Shown here piece by piece: positions 1-8,165 of a stretch of 64,000 bases of DNA. The DNA comes from Lachnospiraceae bacterium (lineage in GTDB: Bacteria > Bacillota_A > Clostridia > Lachnospirales > Lachnospiraceae): contig JAETQR010000007.1 of NCBI GenBank assembly GCA_021770615.1, positions 1 through 64,000 of the forward strand, read 5' to 3'. How positions within the stretch are numbered: the stretch's first letter is position 1; every line of letters begins with the position of its first letter. The notes below the pieces were generated by a model. It made no database searches and had not been told where the DNA came from. It was given only the letters and a program-made list of their open reading frames with translations. The position numbers and the translations under genes are program-made.

Positions 1-1578
1 TCCGGCTCTTGCCGCCTCCACCGCCGCGTTCAGGGCAAGTATATTCGTCTGGAACGCAATGTCGTCTATTGTCTTGAGAATCTTTTCAATCTCTTCGGAG
101 CTTGTCTCAATTCTTTTCATGGCTTCCACCAGATTCTGCATCTTTTGGTTGCACAGAAGCACTTCCTCACCAGTCTGGTGCGTCTGGCTTCTCGCATCTA
201 ATGCGCCGCTCGCCGTATCCTTCACCTGCTCGGCAATAATGCTGATCCGCGATGCAAGCTCTTCTACCGAACTCGCCTGCTCCGTTGTGCCCTGACTGAG
301 CGTCTGCGCGCTTGCAGACAGTTGGTTGCTTGCATCGGACACCCCGCTCGCGGAATGGTTAACCTGAAGCAAGACATTGTTCAACGCCGACTTCATATTC
401 CGCATAGACAGCAGGATATTGTGAAAACTACCCACATACACGTCCTCATGCGAGGTACGGACATTCATATTCTGATTTGCCATCTCATTCAATAAATAAT
501 CAATATCCTTGATTACAATACTCAGCCCTTCCACAAGAGATGCGGTAGATCTGGCAAGTTCACCTGTCTCATCCCTGTTCACAATCTTGGGCATCGGAGT
601 CTCCAAATCGCCATCCACCAACAGCTTCATCCGATTGACGCACGCCTTCATGGGTTTGCCAATATTACGCGCAAGCGCCAGCGCAATGGCGACGGATACC
701 AGAATGGCAATCCCCATCACCGCAAGATCAATGATAATAGCGTCTCTCGTAGATGCCAGATAATTGACCTGCGGAGCCGTCACCGCAATGCTCCAGCCGT
801 CCGTGTCCGGCACAGACGCATAAGACGCGAACATTTTCTCCTCACCATTTACATAGCTTCCAAACCCGTTTTCCCCTTGCCGCATCTCGGCATGGATGGC
901 TGCCAGCTCCTGGAGTGCGGGATCGCTCTGGGCCTCCGCTTCTATGTTCTGCACCGTAATCGTCTCAAGCGTAATGTCCGCAATGGTATCACCTGATTTA
1001 TTAATCATATAAGCGCGGCTGTTCTCACCGATCTGAATAGCCGAAACTATGTCGTTCAAAAAGGTTTCCTGCGGCACAAAATAGACAACGCCGACAATAG
1101 ATTTTCTATTTTCCTCAGCATAGAGGGGCGCCGCTACCATAATGGACAGTTTCCCGGTGATCTTGCTGATCAACGGTTCTGATACAAAAACATTTCCCTG
1201 CAGAGCCTGGCGCACATACTCCCGGTCGGAATAATCTTTGCCGTCAAAAATGCTGATACCGTCTGTGCCAATAATATTTCCCCTCTGGAAATTGTGCATG
1301 GCGGCGCGCCCATCAATGATCGCCTGTTTCTCTTCCGTCGAAACATTCGGATCGGACAACTGCGGAATGCATCCAACCTCTATAACAACGTTTTTATAAG
1401 CCGTTAATTCCTGTTGGACACGCCCCGCCGCAAGAACCGCAGTTTCACTCATCATCTGCTCCACAGTAGACATGGTACTATCATAATTAAGAGCAATGCT
1501 GAAAGCCCCGGATACTGCCAATCCCACCAGAATAGTCAGAATAAGACATAATGTGATTTTAGTTCGTATGCTTCTCAT
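1..1578 (-). CDS. Methyl-accepting chemotaxis protein (partial, C-terminus beyond window)
   Basis: The gene reads leftward from an ATG with AGGAGG 7 bases upstream and stays open to the window edge (526 codons seen). The N-terminus is a membrane anchor (about residues 7-30). A periplasmic-type sensor domain of dCache/Cache kind follows ([27 protein letters not shown]). A second membrane segment ([20 protein letters not shown]) leads to a HAMP linker ([20 protein letters not shown]). The cytoplasmic methyl-accepting signalling helix then includes [16 protein letters not shown] and ends in the hairpin region ([17 protein letters not shown]). It should sense a small extracellular ligand and signal to CheA/CheW. 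The ligand cannot be named. No chemotaxis genes adjoin it, so it looks like an orphan receptor with its own promoter. Confidence 0.95.
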   Translation of the reverse strand, partial: MRSIRTKITLCLILTILVGLAVSGAFSIALNYDSTMSTVEQMMSETAVLAAGRVQQELTAYKNVVIEVGCIPQLSDPNVSTEEKQAIIDGRAAMHNFQRGNIIGTDGISIFDGKDYSDREYVRQALQGNVFVSEPLISKITGKLSIMVAAPLYAEENRKSIVGVVYFVPQETFLNDIVSAIQIGENSRAYMINKSGDTIADITLETITVQNIEAEAQSDPALQELAAIHAEMRQGENGFGSYVNGEEKMFASYASVPDTDGWSIAVTAPQVNYLASTRDAIIIDLAVMGIAILVSVAIALALARNIGKPMKACVNRMKLLVDGDLETPMPKIVNRDETGELARSTASLVEGLSIVIKDIDYLLNEMANQNMNVRTSHEDVYVGSFHNILLSMRNMKSALNNVLLQVNHSASGVSDASNQLSASAQTLSQGTTEQASSVEELASRISIIAEQVKDTASGALDARSQTHQTGEEVLLCNQKMQNLVEAMKRIETSSEEIEKILKTIDDIAFQTNILALNAAVEAARAG

Positions 1579-1598
1579 ATCGATACCTCCTCGCTTTT

Positions 1599-1628
1599 AT
1601 TATAAAAGTTCCTGTTAACACTTGTCAA
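1599..1628 (-). promoter_or_regulatory. Sigma-70/SigA promoter of the chemotaxis receptor gene
   Basis: On the minus strand TTGACA (1623-1628) and TATAAT (1599-1604) are separated by 18 bases, both matching the vegetative consensus exactly. The predicted start of transcription is near 1592, immediately before the AGGAGG at 1586-1591, so the leader is very short. Confidence 0.8.
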
Positions 1629-1729
1629 TACTTTCCTTCCAGCGGCAGCGGTGAGAAATAAATTTCTTAAATCCAGTCATTTTTCTATTTGGGGGATCTA
1701 TCGTATTCCACCTGCCGTTTTTTTGTGGG

Positions 1730-1782
1730 TTATCCACAATCGTGGGCTGGAATTCTCCCCTGTTTCCCTTTTTTGTGGATAA
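1730..1782. promoter_or_regulatory. Pair of inverted DnaA-box sequences
   Basis: TTATCCACA, the perfect DnaA-box consensus, occurs at 1730-1738 on the plus strand. It occurs again at 1774-1782 on the minus strand (seen as TGTGGATAA). The two are 35 bases apart, in the spacer upstream of the receptor gene. The first also sits in an imperfect palindrome (TGTGGGTTATCCACA). No AT-rich unwinding element or dnaA/dnaN gene is near, so this is not argued to be an origin. It could be a DnaA regulatory or titration site. The match is seen; binding is inference. Confidence 0.4.
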
Positions 1783-1795
1783 CTTTGCATTTTCC

Positions 1796-1963
1796 CTATT
1801 CCATTTTACTCCCACCAGTGGTATAATGGTTTATGCTTTGATCCATCTTTTTTCCCAAAGGCGTCCACGCCAGATAAAGCTGCATGATCATGTCTGCGAT
1901 CTGGGTCAAACGCATCCATATACGGATTATCTTTACCATCTTTTTTCGGTGCTTTTGCTGCAC
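1796..1963 (-). CDS. Possible small basic protein, 55 aa (GTG start)
   Basis: A GTG start lies 7 bases after a good ribosome site (GGGGAG) and opens a 55-codon frame. The product is rich in Lys, Arg and Met (begins MQQKHRKKMVKIIRIWM). A TATAAT lies upstream on the same strand (near 2000-2005), but no good -35 was found. I recognise no family. A second frame over the same bases (TTG at 1997 to 1806, 63 aa) has more ordinary protein-like composition but no ribosome site. Either one, or neither, may be real. Confidence 0.3.
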   Translation of the reverse strand: MQQKHRKKMVKIIRIWMRLTQIADMIMQLYLAWTPLGKKMDQSINHYTTGGSKME

Positions 1964-2037
1964 TTAATATCTCCCCTTTATCTGTTTTTCTAGTCAACTA
2001 ATATTATAAAGAAAAACTGTATGGTTAGATTTTGTTC

Positions 2038-2075
2038 AAAAAACAGAATGGAAATCACCTCGCAATTTCCATTCT
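2038..2075 (-). terminator. Rho-independent terminator after the secreted-protein gene
   Basis: On the minus strand a perfect 12-bp stem (CAGAATGGAAAT with ATTTCCATTCTG, 2043-2054 and 2064-2075) with a 9-base loop is followed directly by TTTTT. It lies 32 bases past the stop at 2108 and ends the unit formed by the CPBP protease and secreted protein genes. Confidence 0.85.
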
Positions 2076-2107
2076 GAAACAGTTGCGCCTCAAATCAGCA
2101 TATTCGC

Positions 2108-2821
2108 TTACGCATTCTGATATAACGCCTCGATGTATTGATAAAACGCTTTTGCCTGCGGGGAAGTATAGTTTCGCCCCGCATTATTCTTTTCATTTGT
2201 ATGGGGTTCTTCGAATCCGCTTTCAGTCAACCACCATGTTGCCATTTGTGTTCCATCACTGGCATACAGCACGACACGATATCCGACAAAGCCGGGGTTC
2301 TTAAATAATGTCTTTGGAAGCGTAAAAGTAAATTTTGTCTGGTTTACCTTACCCACAAACTCATTGATCTGCCCGGGAGCATTGAGCTCCTTTGACACCG
2401 GTGGCGGCGTCAGATAAGACGATATTTCAATGCGTGCAACTTCATCCGCCCGCAGTTTATACGTTTTATCAACTACGCAAAGTGGAAACACATAGATTTT
2501 CTTCTTTGTTTTGATCCTGAGCGTATATTTGCCCACCTTTTTCCCCTTGAATGTACGCTTTGTTATCTGCAATCCCTTTCCGGACACAGTATATTCTGTT
2601 CCCTTTTTTATTTTCGACCGAAGTTCTCCGGCAGCAGACTTGCCTGTCGCTGCCAATTTCAGGAAATCATCCAGCTTATAAGATTTCCCTTTTTGAACGG
2701 AAATGTTCCGTTCTGTGAATTTTTTTGCCGCCTCAGCCGGTTCCGGATGACACACCGGAATTACTATTCCTGCTGCCAGGCATCCAATGACTGCCATACA
2801 TAAGATACGATTTCGTTTCAT
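2108..2821 (-). CDS. Secreted protein of unknown function, 237 aa
   Basis: The start at 2821 is preferred over an upstream in-frame ATG because GGAAGGAG lies 7-8 bases before it and the product then begins with a clean signal peptide (MKRNRILCMAVIGCLAAGIV, cleavage near AEA-AK). The mature part is Lys-rich and beta-strand-like. It includes a short KxGKYTLRIKTKKK strand pattern reminiscent of Ig-like or wall-binding domains of clostridial surface proteins. The C-terminal half (YRVVLYASDGTQMATWWL) shows no motif I recognise. There is no Cys lipobox after the signal and no LPXTG anchor. It follows the CPBP protease gene closely (33-base gap after the chosen start), so the two are probably co-transcribed. 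Function unknown. Confidence 0.75.
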   Translation of the reverse strand: MKRNRILCMAVIGCLAAGIVIPVCHPEPAEAAKKFTERNISVQKGKSYKLDDFLKLAATGKSAAGELRSKIKKGTEYTVSGKGLQITKRTFKGKKVGKYTLRIKTKKKIYVFPLCVVDKTYKLRADEVARIEISSYLTPPPVSKELNAPGQINEFVGKVNQTKFTFTLPKTLFKNPGFVGYRVVLYASDGTQMATWWLTESGFEEPHTNEKNNAGRNYTSPQAKAFYQYIEALYQNA

Positions 2822-2853
2822 AAGAGTTCTCCTTCCTAAACATCTACAACTCC

Positions 2854-3711
2854 TCAATCACTATCTTCATCGACTCCCGCCCTGAATTTCCTCGAAAAAC
2901 ACCGGAGCAAAATGATCAGTCCCGGAATCGACGCCAGTATCATAACCAGTGAAAAAAGCCCGATCAAAACCTGCGGCACGCCACTCTCCTGTACCGCAGG
3001 CAACGCATAATTGAGCAGATTGAATAAAAAATGAAACAGATAACAGCCAAGGAGTGAATTTGTCTTTTCATAAAACCAGGCAAGCAAAAGCCCGAGAAGC
3101 CCGGCATAAATTCCCTGGACAAGATTCATGTGATAAATACCAAATACCGCACCTGAGATCAGGGCTGCAGCCCAGAAGCAAAAACCTTTCCGGAGCGTCC
3201 GGAACAGCATCGCCCGAAAAACCAGTTCTTCCGCAAGCGGCGCCCAGACGGCTACAATGAGTAACGTCGCCCATGCAGGAAGCACATTGATATCGGATAC
3301 TTCCATCACCTTCTCATAATTTTGGTAAATGCCCGGGAATGCTTTAGAAAAAATCTGCAAGACGATCGCACACGCAAACTGGGCGCAAAGCGCCGTCCCC
3401 ACCATCATTCCGACCGTCCCCGGTGAAAGGATCTTCCGGTAGTCGACCGGTGACCGGTCCCTTCGCATGCGGATAAAGTAATACCAAAGCCCTACACCGG
3501 CTATGATCACAAGGTTGACCAACGTAACGAGTATAAGCTGGTATCCGTAGTCTTTTATAAATTTATCAGTCATCTGGCGTGTGATCTCTATCTGTCCGGT
3601 ATACTTCATGATACTCATCCGGACCAACAGTTCAAAGCTTATTATAATATTGACAACAAACGGTATCGCCACATAAATCAGGCCAAAACCGATTGATTTT
3701 ATTTTTTTCAT
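2854..3711 (-). CDS. CPBP family intramembrane glutamic endopeptidase, 285 aa
   Basis: A polytopic membrane protein carrying all three CPBP (CAAX protease/bacteriocin-processing) motifs: EExxxR (EELVFR, about residues 161-166), FxxxH (FGIYH, His about 194) and HxxxN (HFLFN, about 227-231). These residues form the active site of Rce1-like proteases. Bacterial members process bacteriocins, give immunity, or process membrane proteins. The start at 3711 has GGGGG five bases upstream. A GTG in frame at 3783 would add 24 basic residues but would be leaderless from the promoter at 3791-3818. The substrate is unknown; the neighbouring secreted protein is one candidate by position only. Confidence 0.85.
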   Translation of the reverse strand: MKKIKSIGFGLIYVAIPFVVNIIISFELLVRMSIMKYTGQIEITRQMTDKFIKDYGYQLILVTLVNLVIIAGVGLWYYFIRMRRDRSPVDYRKILSPGTVGMMVGTALCAQFACAIVLQIFSKAFPGIYQNYEKVMEVSDINVLPAWATLLIVAVWAPLAEELVFRAMLFRTLRKGFCFWAAALISGAVFGIYHMNLVQGIYAGLLGLLLAWFYEKTNSLLGCYLFHFLFNLLNYALPAVQESGVPQVLIGLFSLVMILASIPGLIILLRCFSRKFRAGVDEDSD

Positions 3712-3790
3712 CCATTCCCCCGTCCGCACACTCTGTGCGCCTTTCTCTTTTCTGCCGGCAGACAACCGCCGCACACGATTCACTTACTCT

Positions 3791-3818
3791 ATTATAACAT
3801 TACCCGTTATATTTACAA
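3791..3818 (-). promoter_or_regulatory. Promoter of the CPBP protease/secreted protein pair
   Basis: On the minus strand TTGTAA (3813-3818) and TATAAT (3791-3796) are 16 bases apart. Transcription from here would leave a leader of about 70 bases before the chosen start at 3711. Confidence 0.55.
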
Positions 3819-3844
3819 GATTGATTTTTTATTTCAGGTTACTC

Positions 3845-3873
3845 TTGAAAATTTCCGCCATTTCGTATATTCT
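3845..3873 (+). promoter_or_regulatory. Promoter of the lipoprotein gene
   Basis: TTGAAA (3845-3850) is followed after 17 bases by TATTCT (3868-3873); a TATATT at 3866-3871 is an alternative -10 with 15-base spacing. Transcription would begin near 3880. This excludes the upstream ATG at 3879 and supports the start at 3924. Confidence 0.5.
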
Positions 3874-3923
3874 ATTGTGTGGAATACAAAATGATATTTA
3901 CACAAAAACTGGAGGATTTTAAA

Positions 3924-4511
3924 ATGAAAAAAAAGACTTTATTATTCGCTATATGTGCGACATTCGTATTAACTACCGGATGCTCCTCTTCTAACCAGCT
4001 GACAGAAGCATTATCGCCTGCAGCAGAATCCACGTCTGCCAGCACGGAAGCACCTGCCCCTACCGAGACACCCGTTCCGGAACAGCCGGTTCTCTCAGTA
4101 GGAAAAAAAGGTTCCGTCGGCGATTGGAAAGTCAATGTAAAAAAGGTTTCCGTCAAACAGAAAATCCAAAACGGCACTTATCAGTATTTTAAACCCGGCA
4201 AAGGCAATTCCTTTTTGGTGATTTCCATGTCTGTCGAGAACAAGGGAACAAAAGCAGCAAAATTTCTTCCCCGGTTTGGTATGAAGGATGAGACAACCGT
4301 TGCTACATTGTATTACCAGAATGAGTATGAGTATTCTGCCACGGAACTGATCGGCTATAACAAGGATTTAACAACAAAATCCATACAGCCCCTTACAAAG
4401 GAAAATGGGATCCTCGTGTTTGAAGTTCCTAAAAAAACAGTTAAATCAAAAAAAGATCTGACACTCAATTTCAGTATGGGGGAGGAGAGCATTACTTACT
4501 CTCTCAAATAA
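3924..4511 (+). CDS. DUF4352-type lipoprotein, 195 aa
   Basis: The start has GGAGG 8 bases upstream. The N-terminus is a lipoprotein signal with the lipobox LTTGC, so the Cys should be lipidated and the protein held on the outer face of the membrane. A low-complexity Ser/Thr/Ala/Pro/Glu spacer (about residues 30-60) leads to one beta-sandwich domain. That domain begins near VGDWKVNVKKVSVKQ and includes SFLVISMSVENKGTKAA and GILVFEVPKKT, the strand pattern of the DUF4352 family. Such domains are common in Firmicutes lipoproteins and are thought to be binding modules; no activity is known. It stands alone between divergent and co-oriented neighbours. Confidence 0.85.
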   Translation: MKKKTLLFAICATFVLTTGCSSSNQLTEALSPAAESTSASTEAPAPTETPVPEQPVLSVGKKGSVGDWKVNVKKVSVKQKIQNGTYQYFKPGKGNSFLVISMSVENKGTKAAKFLPRFGMKDETTVATLYYQNEYEYSATELIGYNKDLTTKSIQPLTKENGILVFEVPKKTVKSKKDLTLNFSMGEESITYSLK

Positions 4512-4560
4512 AAAAGGTGCGACTGAAAAGCGCGCCAAGGCCTATGACACATAGTCCTGT

Positions 4561-4641
4561 CAAGTTTGCCTATCGGCAAACTTGCTCCGCATACAGCGAA
4601 GTTTTTTATCAAATAAAATATCCCGTAGCAATTCTGCTACG
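4561..4641 (+). promoter_or_regulatory. Structured leader before argH with a possible terminator
   Basis: The 160-base gap between the lipoprotein gene and argH folds strongly. CAAGTTTGCC/GGCAAACTTG (4561-4584) is a perfect 10-bp hairpin. ACTTGCT/AGCGAAGT, with one bulge, ends at a run of six T and would be a terminator; it shares the ACTTG bases with the first hairpin, so the two exclude each other. CGTAGCA/TGCTACG (4624-4641) is a third stem, 18 bases before the GGAGG of argH. This could be an attenuator, or simply the lipoprotein gene's terminator. No T-box or known riboswitch core was seen. Confidence 0.35.
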
Positions 4642-4673
4642 AAAACGGTATACAGGAATGGAGGATAACCGAC

Positions 4674-6050
4674 ATGAAACTCTGGGGAGGACGTTTTACA
4701 AAAGAAACAAACCAGTTGGTGCATAATTTCAATGCATCGATTTCGTATGACCAAAAATTTTACAAACAGGATATTCTTGGCAGCATCGCCCATGTGACGA
4801 TGTTAGAAAAACAGGGCATTCTGACGACAGATGAAAAAGCAGCGATCATCGAGGGATTAAAAGGGATCCTTGAGGATATCCAAAACGGTGCGCTTGAAAT
4901 CGGGACAGAACATGAAGACATACACAGTTTTGTCGAGGCGAATCTCATCGACCGGATCGGCGAACCCGGAAAAAAACTCCACACCGGGCGCAGCCGGAAC
5001 GATCAGGTAGCCCTTGATATGAAGCTTTACACAAGGGATGAGATTGCTGAACTCAACGACCTTCTGAAGGAACTCCTTGTGACGATCCACAATATCATGA
5101 AAGAGAACGTCTCGACCTATATGCCGGGATTTACCCATCTGCAAAAAGCCCAGCCCGTCACGGTGGCACATCATTTCGGAGCTTATTTTGAAATGTTCCG
5201 CCGGGACCGCGGAAGACTCCGCGACATCTACGACCGGATGAACTACTGTCCGCTCGGCTCAGGCGCTCTGGCGGGGACCACGTATCCTCTGGACCGGGAT
5301 CTCACAGCCTCGATCCTGAATTTTGACGGTCCCACACTAAACAGCATGGACTCGGTCTCTGACCGGGATTACCTCATTGAGCTTCTCAGCGCACTTTCTA
5401 CGATCATGATGCATCTGAGCCGCTTTTGTGAGGAAATCATCGTGTGGAACTCGAATGAATACCAGTTTGTGGATATTGACGACTCCTATTCGACCGGCAG
5501 CAGTATCATGCCGCAGAAGAAAAACCCGGACATCGCTGAGCTTGTGCGTGGGAAAACAGGACGTGTCTATGGCGCACTGATTTCCCTTCTCACGACGATG
5601 AAGGGCATTCCGCTTGCCTATAATAAGGATATGCAGGAAGATAAAGAACTCACTTTTGACGCCATTGACACCGTAAAGGGATGCCTTTCCCTCTTTAACG
5701 GCATGATCGCCACGATGAAGTTTAACAGGGAACGGATGGAATCCAGTGCGAAAAACGGTTTCACTAACGCTACTGACGCCGCTGACTATCTTGTAAACCA
5801 CGGTGTGGCTTTCCGTGATGCACACGGTATCATCGGCCAGCTTGTCCTCACATGCCTTGAGAAAAATATTTCACTGGATGAACTTCCGTTAGAGGAATAT
5901 AAGAAAATCTGTCCGGTGTTTGAAAGTGATATTTATGACGCCATCTCAATGACTACATGCGTAGAAAAAAGAAACACCATCGGGGCCCCTGGTTCACAGG
6001 CAATGGAACAGGTGCTGGCGATCAACGAGAGATATTTGATGGAGATTTAA
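4674..6050 (+). CDS. argH: Argininosuccinate lyase, 458 aa
   Basis: Last enzyme of arginine synthesis: it splits argininosuccinate into arginine and fumarate in the cytoplasm. The fumarase/aspartase superfamily signature GSSIMPQKKNPD lies at residues 275-286. The N-terminal MKLWGGRF, the TGRSRNDQ block (about 104-111) and the GFTHLQKAQP block with the conserved His (155) are all intact. Length is normal for ArgH. GGAGG sits 8 bases before the ATG. No argG or other arginine gene adjoins it, so the pathway is split in this genome. It converges on the surface-polymer locus with a gap of only 16 bases. Confidence 0.97.
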   Translation: MKLWGGRFTKETNQLVHNFNASISYDQKFYKQDILGSIAHVTMLEKQGILTTDEKAAIIEGLKGILEDIQNGALEIGTEHEDIHSFVEANLIDRIGEPGKKLHTGRSRNDQVALDMKLYTRDEIAELNDLLKELLVTIHNIMKENVSTYMPGFTHLQKAQPVTVAHHFGAYFEMFRRDRGRLRDIYDRMNYCPLGSGALAGTTYPLDRDLTASILNFDGPTLNSMDSVSDRDYLIELLSALSTIMMHLSRFCEEIIVWNSNEYQFVDIDDSYSTGSSIMPQKKNPDIAELVRGKTGRVYGALISLLTTMKGIPLAYNKDMQEDKELTFDAIDTVKGCLSLFNGMIATMKFNRERMESSAKNGFTNATDAADYLVNHGVAFRDAHGIIGQLVLTCLEKNISLDELPLEEYKKICPVFESDIYDAISMTTCVEKRNTIGAPGSQAMEQVLAINERYLMEI

Positions 6051-6066
6051 GAAGAACGAATCCCTC

Positions 6067-8121
6067 CTACAAAAACGAATCCAGATCCACCCTCTCAAAC
6101 ACTTCAAGCTCTCCGCCGCGCGTGGCGTTATAGATCGTAACCCCCCGTTTGATCGCATGTTCCTTTAAAAGCGTGTACGCATTCAGTGAACCGTCAAGGA
6201 AATATTTCTCATAGTCCTTTCCGTCGATCCCAAGTCGTCTCATCCGGTCCATGATCTTTTTGGCATCCCGCTGCTTTAACTTATCATCGGTATACCCCTG
6301 GATAAAGTGGGTATTTCCCGAAAAAGTGGATGTACAGTCACATCCGATGAGATAGATTTCAGAAAATCCCATGTAAACTGCCATCTCGATCATAAGAGAC
6401 ATGACAGTCGAACCGGACGGAATATAGTAAGCAAGCGGCGAGCGCTTTACTTTATACTGTTTCTTGGCTATGTTATAGAGGATGACCGGCTTTCTCGGCT
6501 TATTCCGGAAAATATTATAAGTCGTGATATTCGTAAAAAGCGGAATATCCTTGATCGCCTGATTGATCTCCTCACTCTGGAACTTCGCACAGATCCGGTC
6601 GATCAGGAAATAATAATCCGGCCTCCAGTCTGTCTCATGAAATGCTTTTGTGACGAGATTACATCCAAACGTGATCTCTCCTTTTTTCTGCAGCGCCTCC
6701 AGATCCGATATCCTAAGGCTCGGACCATTTCCCACGAGGAAGCATCTCTCTCCCTTATGTTTATTCTTATACGAGCGCAGAAGCCTGCTGTTCGCCGTAA
6801 AACATAACCCCATACAGCGGAAAAATCCGGAGACGGCGATGTAACCGTCACGGAATGACTTTCGTATGACATTTTTCGTATGGATGACCCATTTGTAAAA
6901 CCGGAATGCCGGCCCAAGTTCGGTACGCACCGTCGCCCTGGCGACACGTCTGGCCGCATGGGCATCATCCAGATAATTAAATTTATCCGTAAATGCTTTA
7001 TATTTTTCGTCATATTTGAAATTCGTAAACTGATCCCGGATCGCATGCACAAGATCGTCCTGCGTCTTTACGATCGGGCCCGGAAGCTCGTTGATATCAA
7101 AATAAAAATCCCGGATCTCACCCTGGTACTCATCCAGATCATACATATAAAAGACCATCGGACGCTTCAGATTTCCATAGTCAAACATGGTAGAAGAATA
7201 GTCTGTGATCATCAGGTCGCTGATGATATAGAGATCGTTCACATCATCTACCTCGGTCACATCGATGACGCCCGGCACATCATGGGCAACATCCTTAAAT
7301 CCGATCTGGTGATGCGCACGGAACAAAAGAACATACTCCTCCCCGAGTTCTCCCATAAGGGAAGAAAAATCGAGTTCGGTATTGTACTGGAAGCCCTCTC
7401 CTTTTTTGAACTGGTTGTCCCGCCATGTCGGCGTATAGAGGATGACCTTTTTGTCTTTCGGCACTCCGATCTCCTCTTTGATGCGCTCTGTATCCTCTTC
7501 GGTAAACTTAAACAGAGCGTCATTTCTCGGATAACCGGTCTCCAATATGATATTTTTCCTGTGGCTTTTATCCAGACGGAACGAAGAGATCATTTTTTCC
7601 GAAAAGAATTTTGACGGAGAGATCAGGTAATCCATCTTTCTCCCCTTGATGTAATATTTTTTATGCATTTCTGCCAGCGACTGTCTCGGATCCACCTCAT
7701 ACTCAATATCATTTCCGAGCTTTTTTAACGGCGTCCCGTGCCACGTCTCCACATATACCTGATGCGGACGCGGAATGAGATAGTTTGGCAGCGCCACATT
7801 GTTAAACCAGTATTTTGCCTTCGCATAAAGAATAAAGGCCGAACGGGAGTCCTTCTTTACGACCCTTGTGTGCCGCCTCACTTTGAGATCCGCATGCGCC
7901 TCCACATCATTGACGATCCAAACAAACCGAAAATCGAGATACCGCTCATCTTCCATAAGCTCCTCATAGATCGCCCGTAGATTTCCACCGCACCGCTTTC
8001 CGCTGAACGCCTCAAATACGATAAGGTGCTCGTTCAAAAACGGGTGGGTCAGGCAGCAAAACCAAAATTTCAGCCTTTTCTTTAAAAATCGCTTGTTTTT
8101 ATTTGAAAGTAGTCCACTCAT
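6067..8121 (-). CDS. TagF/TagB-like CDP-polyol transferase fused to an MptE-like (DUF115) domain, 684 aa
   Basis: Residues about 20-400 are a CDP-glycerol glycerophosphotransferase (TagF/TagB) fold. The catalytic-type His is in TWHGTPLKKLG (His 128), with TPTWRD (about 230-235) and the TDYSSTMFDYGNLKRP block (about 306-321). Residues about 459-684 resemble the 6-hydroxymethylpterin pyrophosphokinase MptE-like/DUF115 family seen in surface-glycosylation loci (RCFLVGNGPSL, PSGSTVMSLMIEMAVYMGF, YLIGCD). The first half would add glycerol- or ribitol-phosphate from a CDP-polyol; with TarI and TarJ just upstream, CDP-ribitol is the likely donor. The start at 8121 has GAGGGA 5 bases upstream. An earlier ATG at 8169 overlaps the tarJ stop (ATGA) but has no ribosome site. 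It is the last gene of the locus. Confidence 0.85.
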   Translation of the reverse strand: MSGLLSNKNKRFLKKRLKFWFCCLTHPFLNEHLIVFEAFSGKRCGGNLRAIYEELMEDERYLDFRFVWIVNDVEAHADLKVRRHTRVVKKDSRSAFILYAKAKYWFNNVALPNYLIPRPHQVYVETWHGTPLKKLGNDIEYEVDPRQSLAEMHKKYYIKGRKMDYLISPSKFFSEKMISSFRLDKSHRKNIILETGYPRNDALFKFTEEDTERIKEEIGVPKDKKVILYTPTWRDNQFKKGEGFQYNTELDFSSLMGELGEEYVLLFRAHHQIGFKDVAHDVPGVIDVTEVDDVNDLYIISDLMITDYSSTMFDYGNLKRPMVFYMYDLDEYQGEIRDFYFDINELPGPIVKTQDDLVHAIRDQFTNFKYDEKYKAFTDKFNYLDDAHAARRVARATVRTELGPAFRFYKWVIHTKNVIRKSFRDGYIAVSGFFRCMGLCFTANSRLLRSYKNKHKGERCFLVGNGPSLRISDLEALQKKGEITFGCNLVTKAFHETDWRPDYYFLIDRICAKFQSEEINQAIKDIPLFTNITTYNIFRNKPRKPVILYNIAKKQYKVKRSPLAYYIPSGSTVMSLMIEMAVYMGFSEIYLIGCDCTSTFSGNTHFIQGYTDDKLKQRDAKKIMDRMRRLGIDGKDYEKYFLDGSLNAYTLLKEHAIKRGVTIYNATRGGELEVFERVDLDSFL

Positions 8122-8165
8122 AATTTCCCTCATTTCTGCGTTGCTTCCTGCGCATTCAGTTGATA

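Noticed and set aside
1730..1782. Replication origin
   Set aside because: Only two boxes, no dnaA/dnaN/rpmH neighbourhood and no clear AT-rich unwinding element.
4512..4673. T-box or other known riboswitch before argH
   Set aside because: No T-box core sequence or other conserved riboswitch core could be found; only simple hairpins are seen.
6307..8000. Several long plus-strand frames opposite the TagF-like gene (up to 244 codons)
   Set aside because: They lack ribosome sites and family features, and lie opposite a clearly conserved coding region; they are mirror frames.
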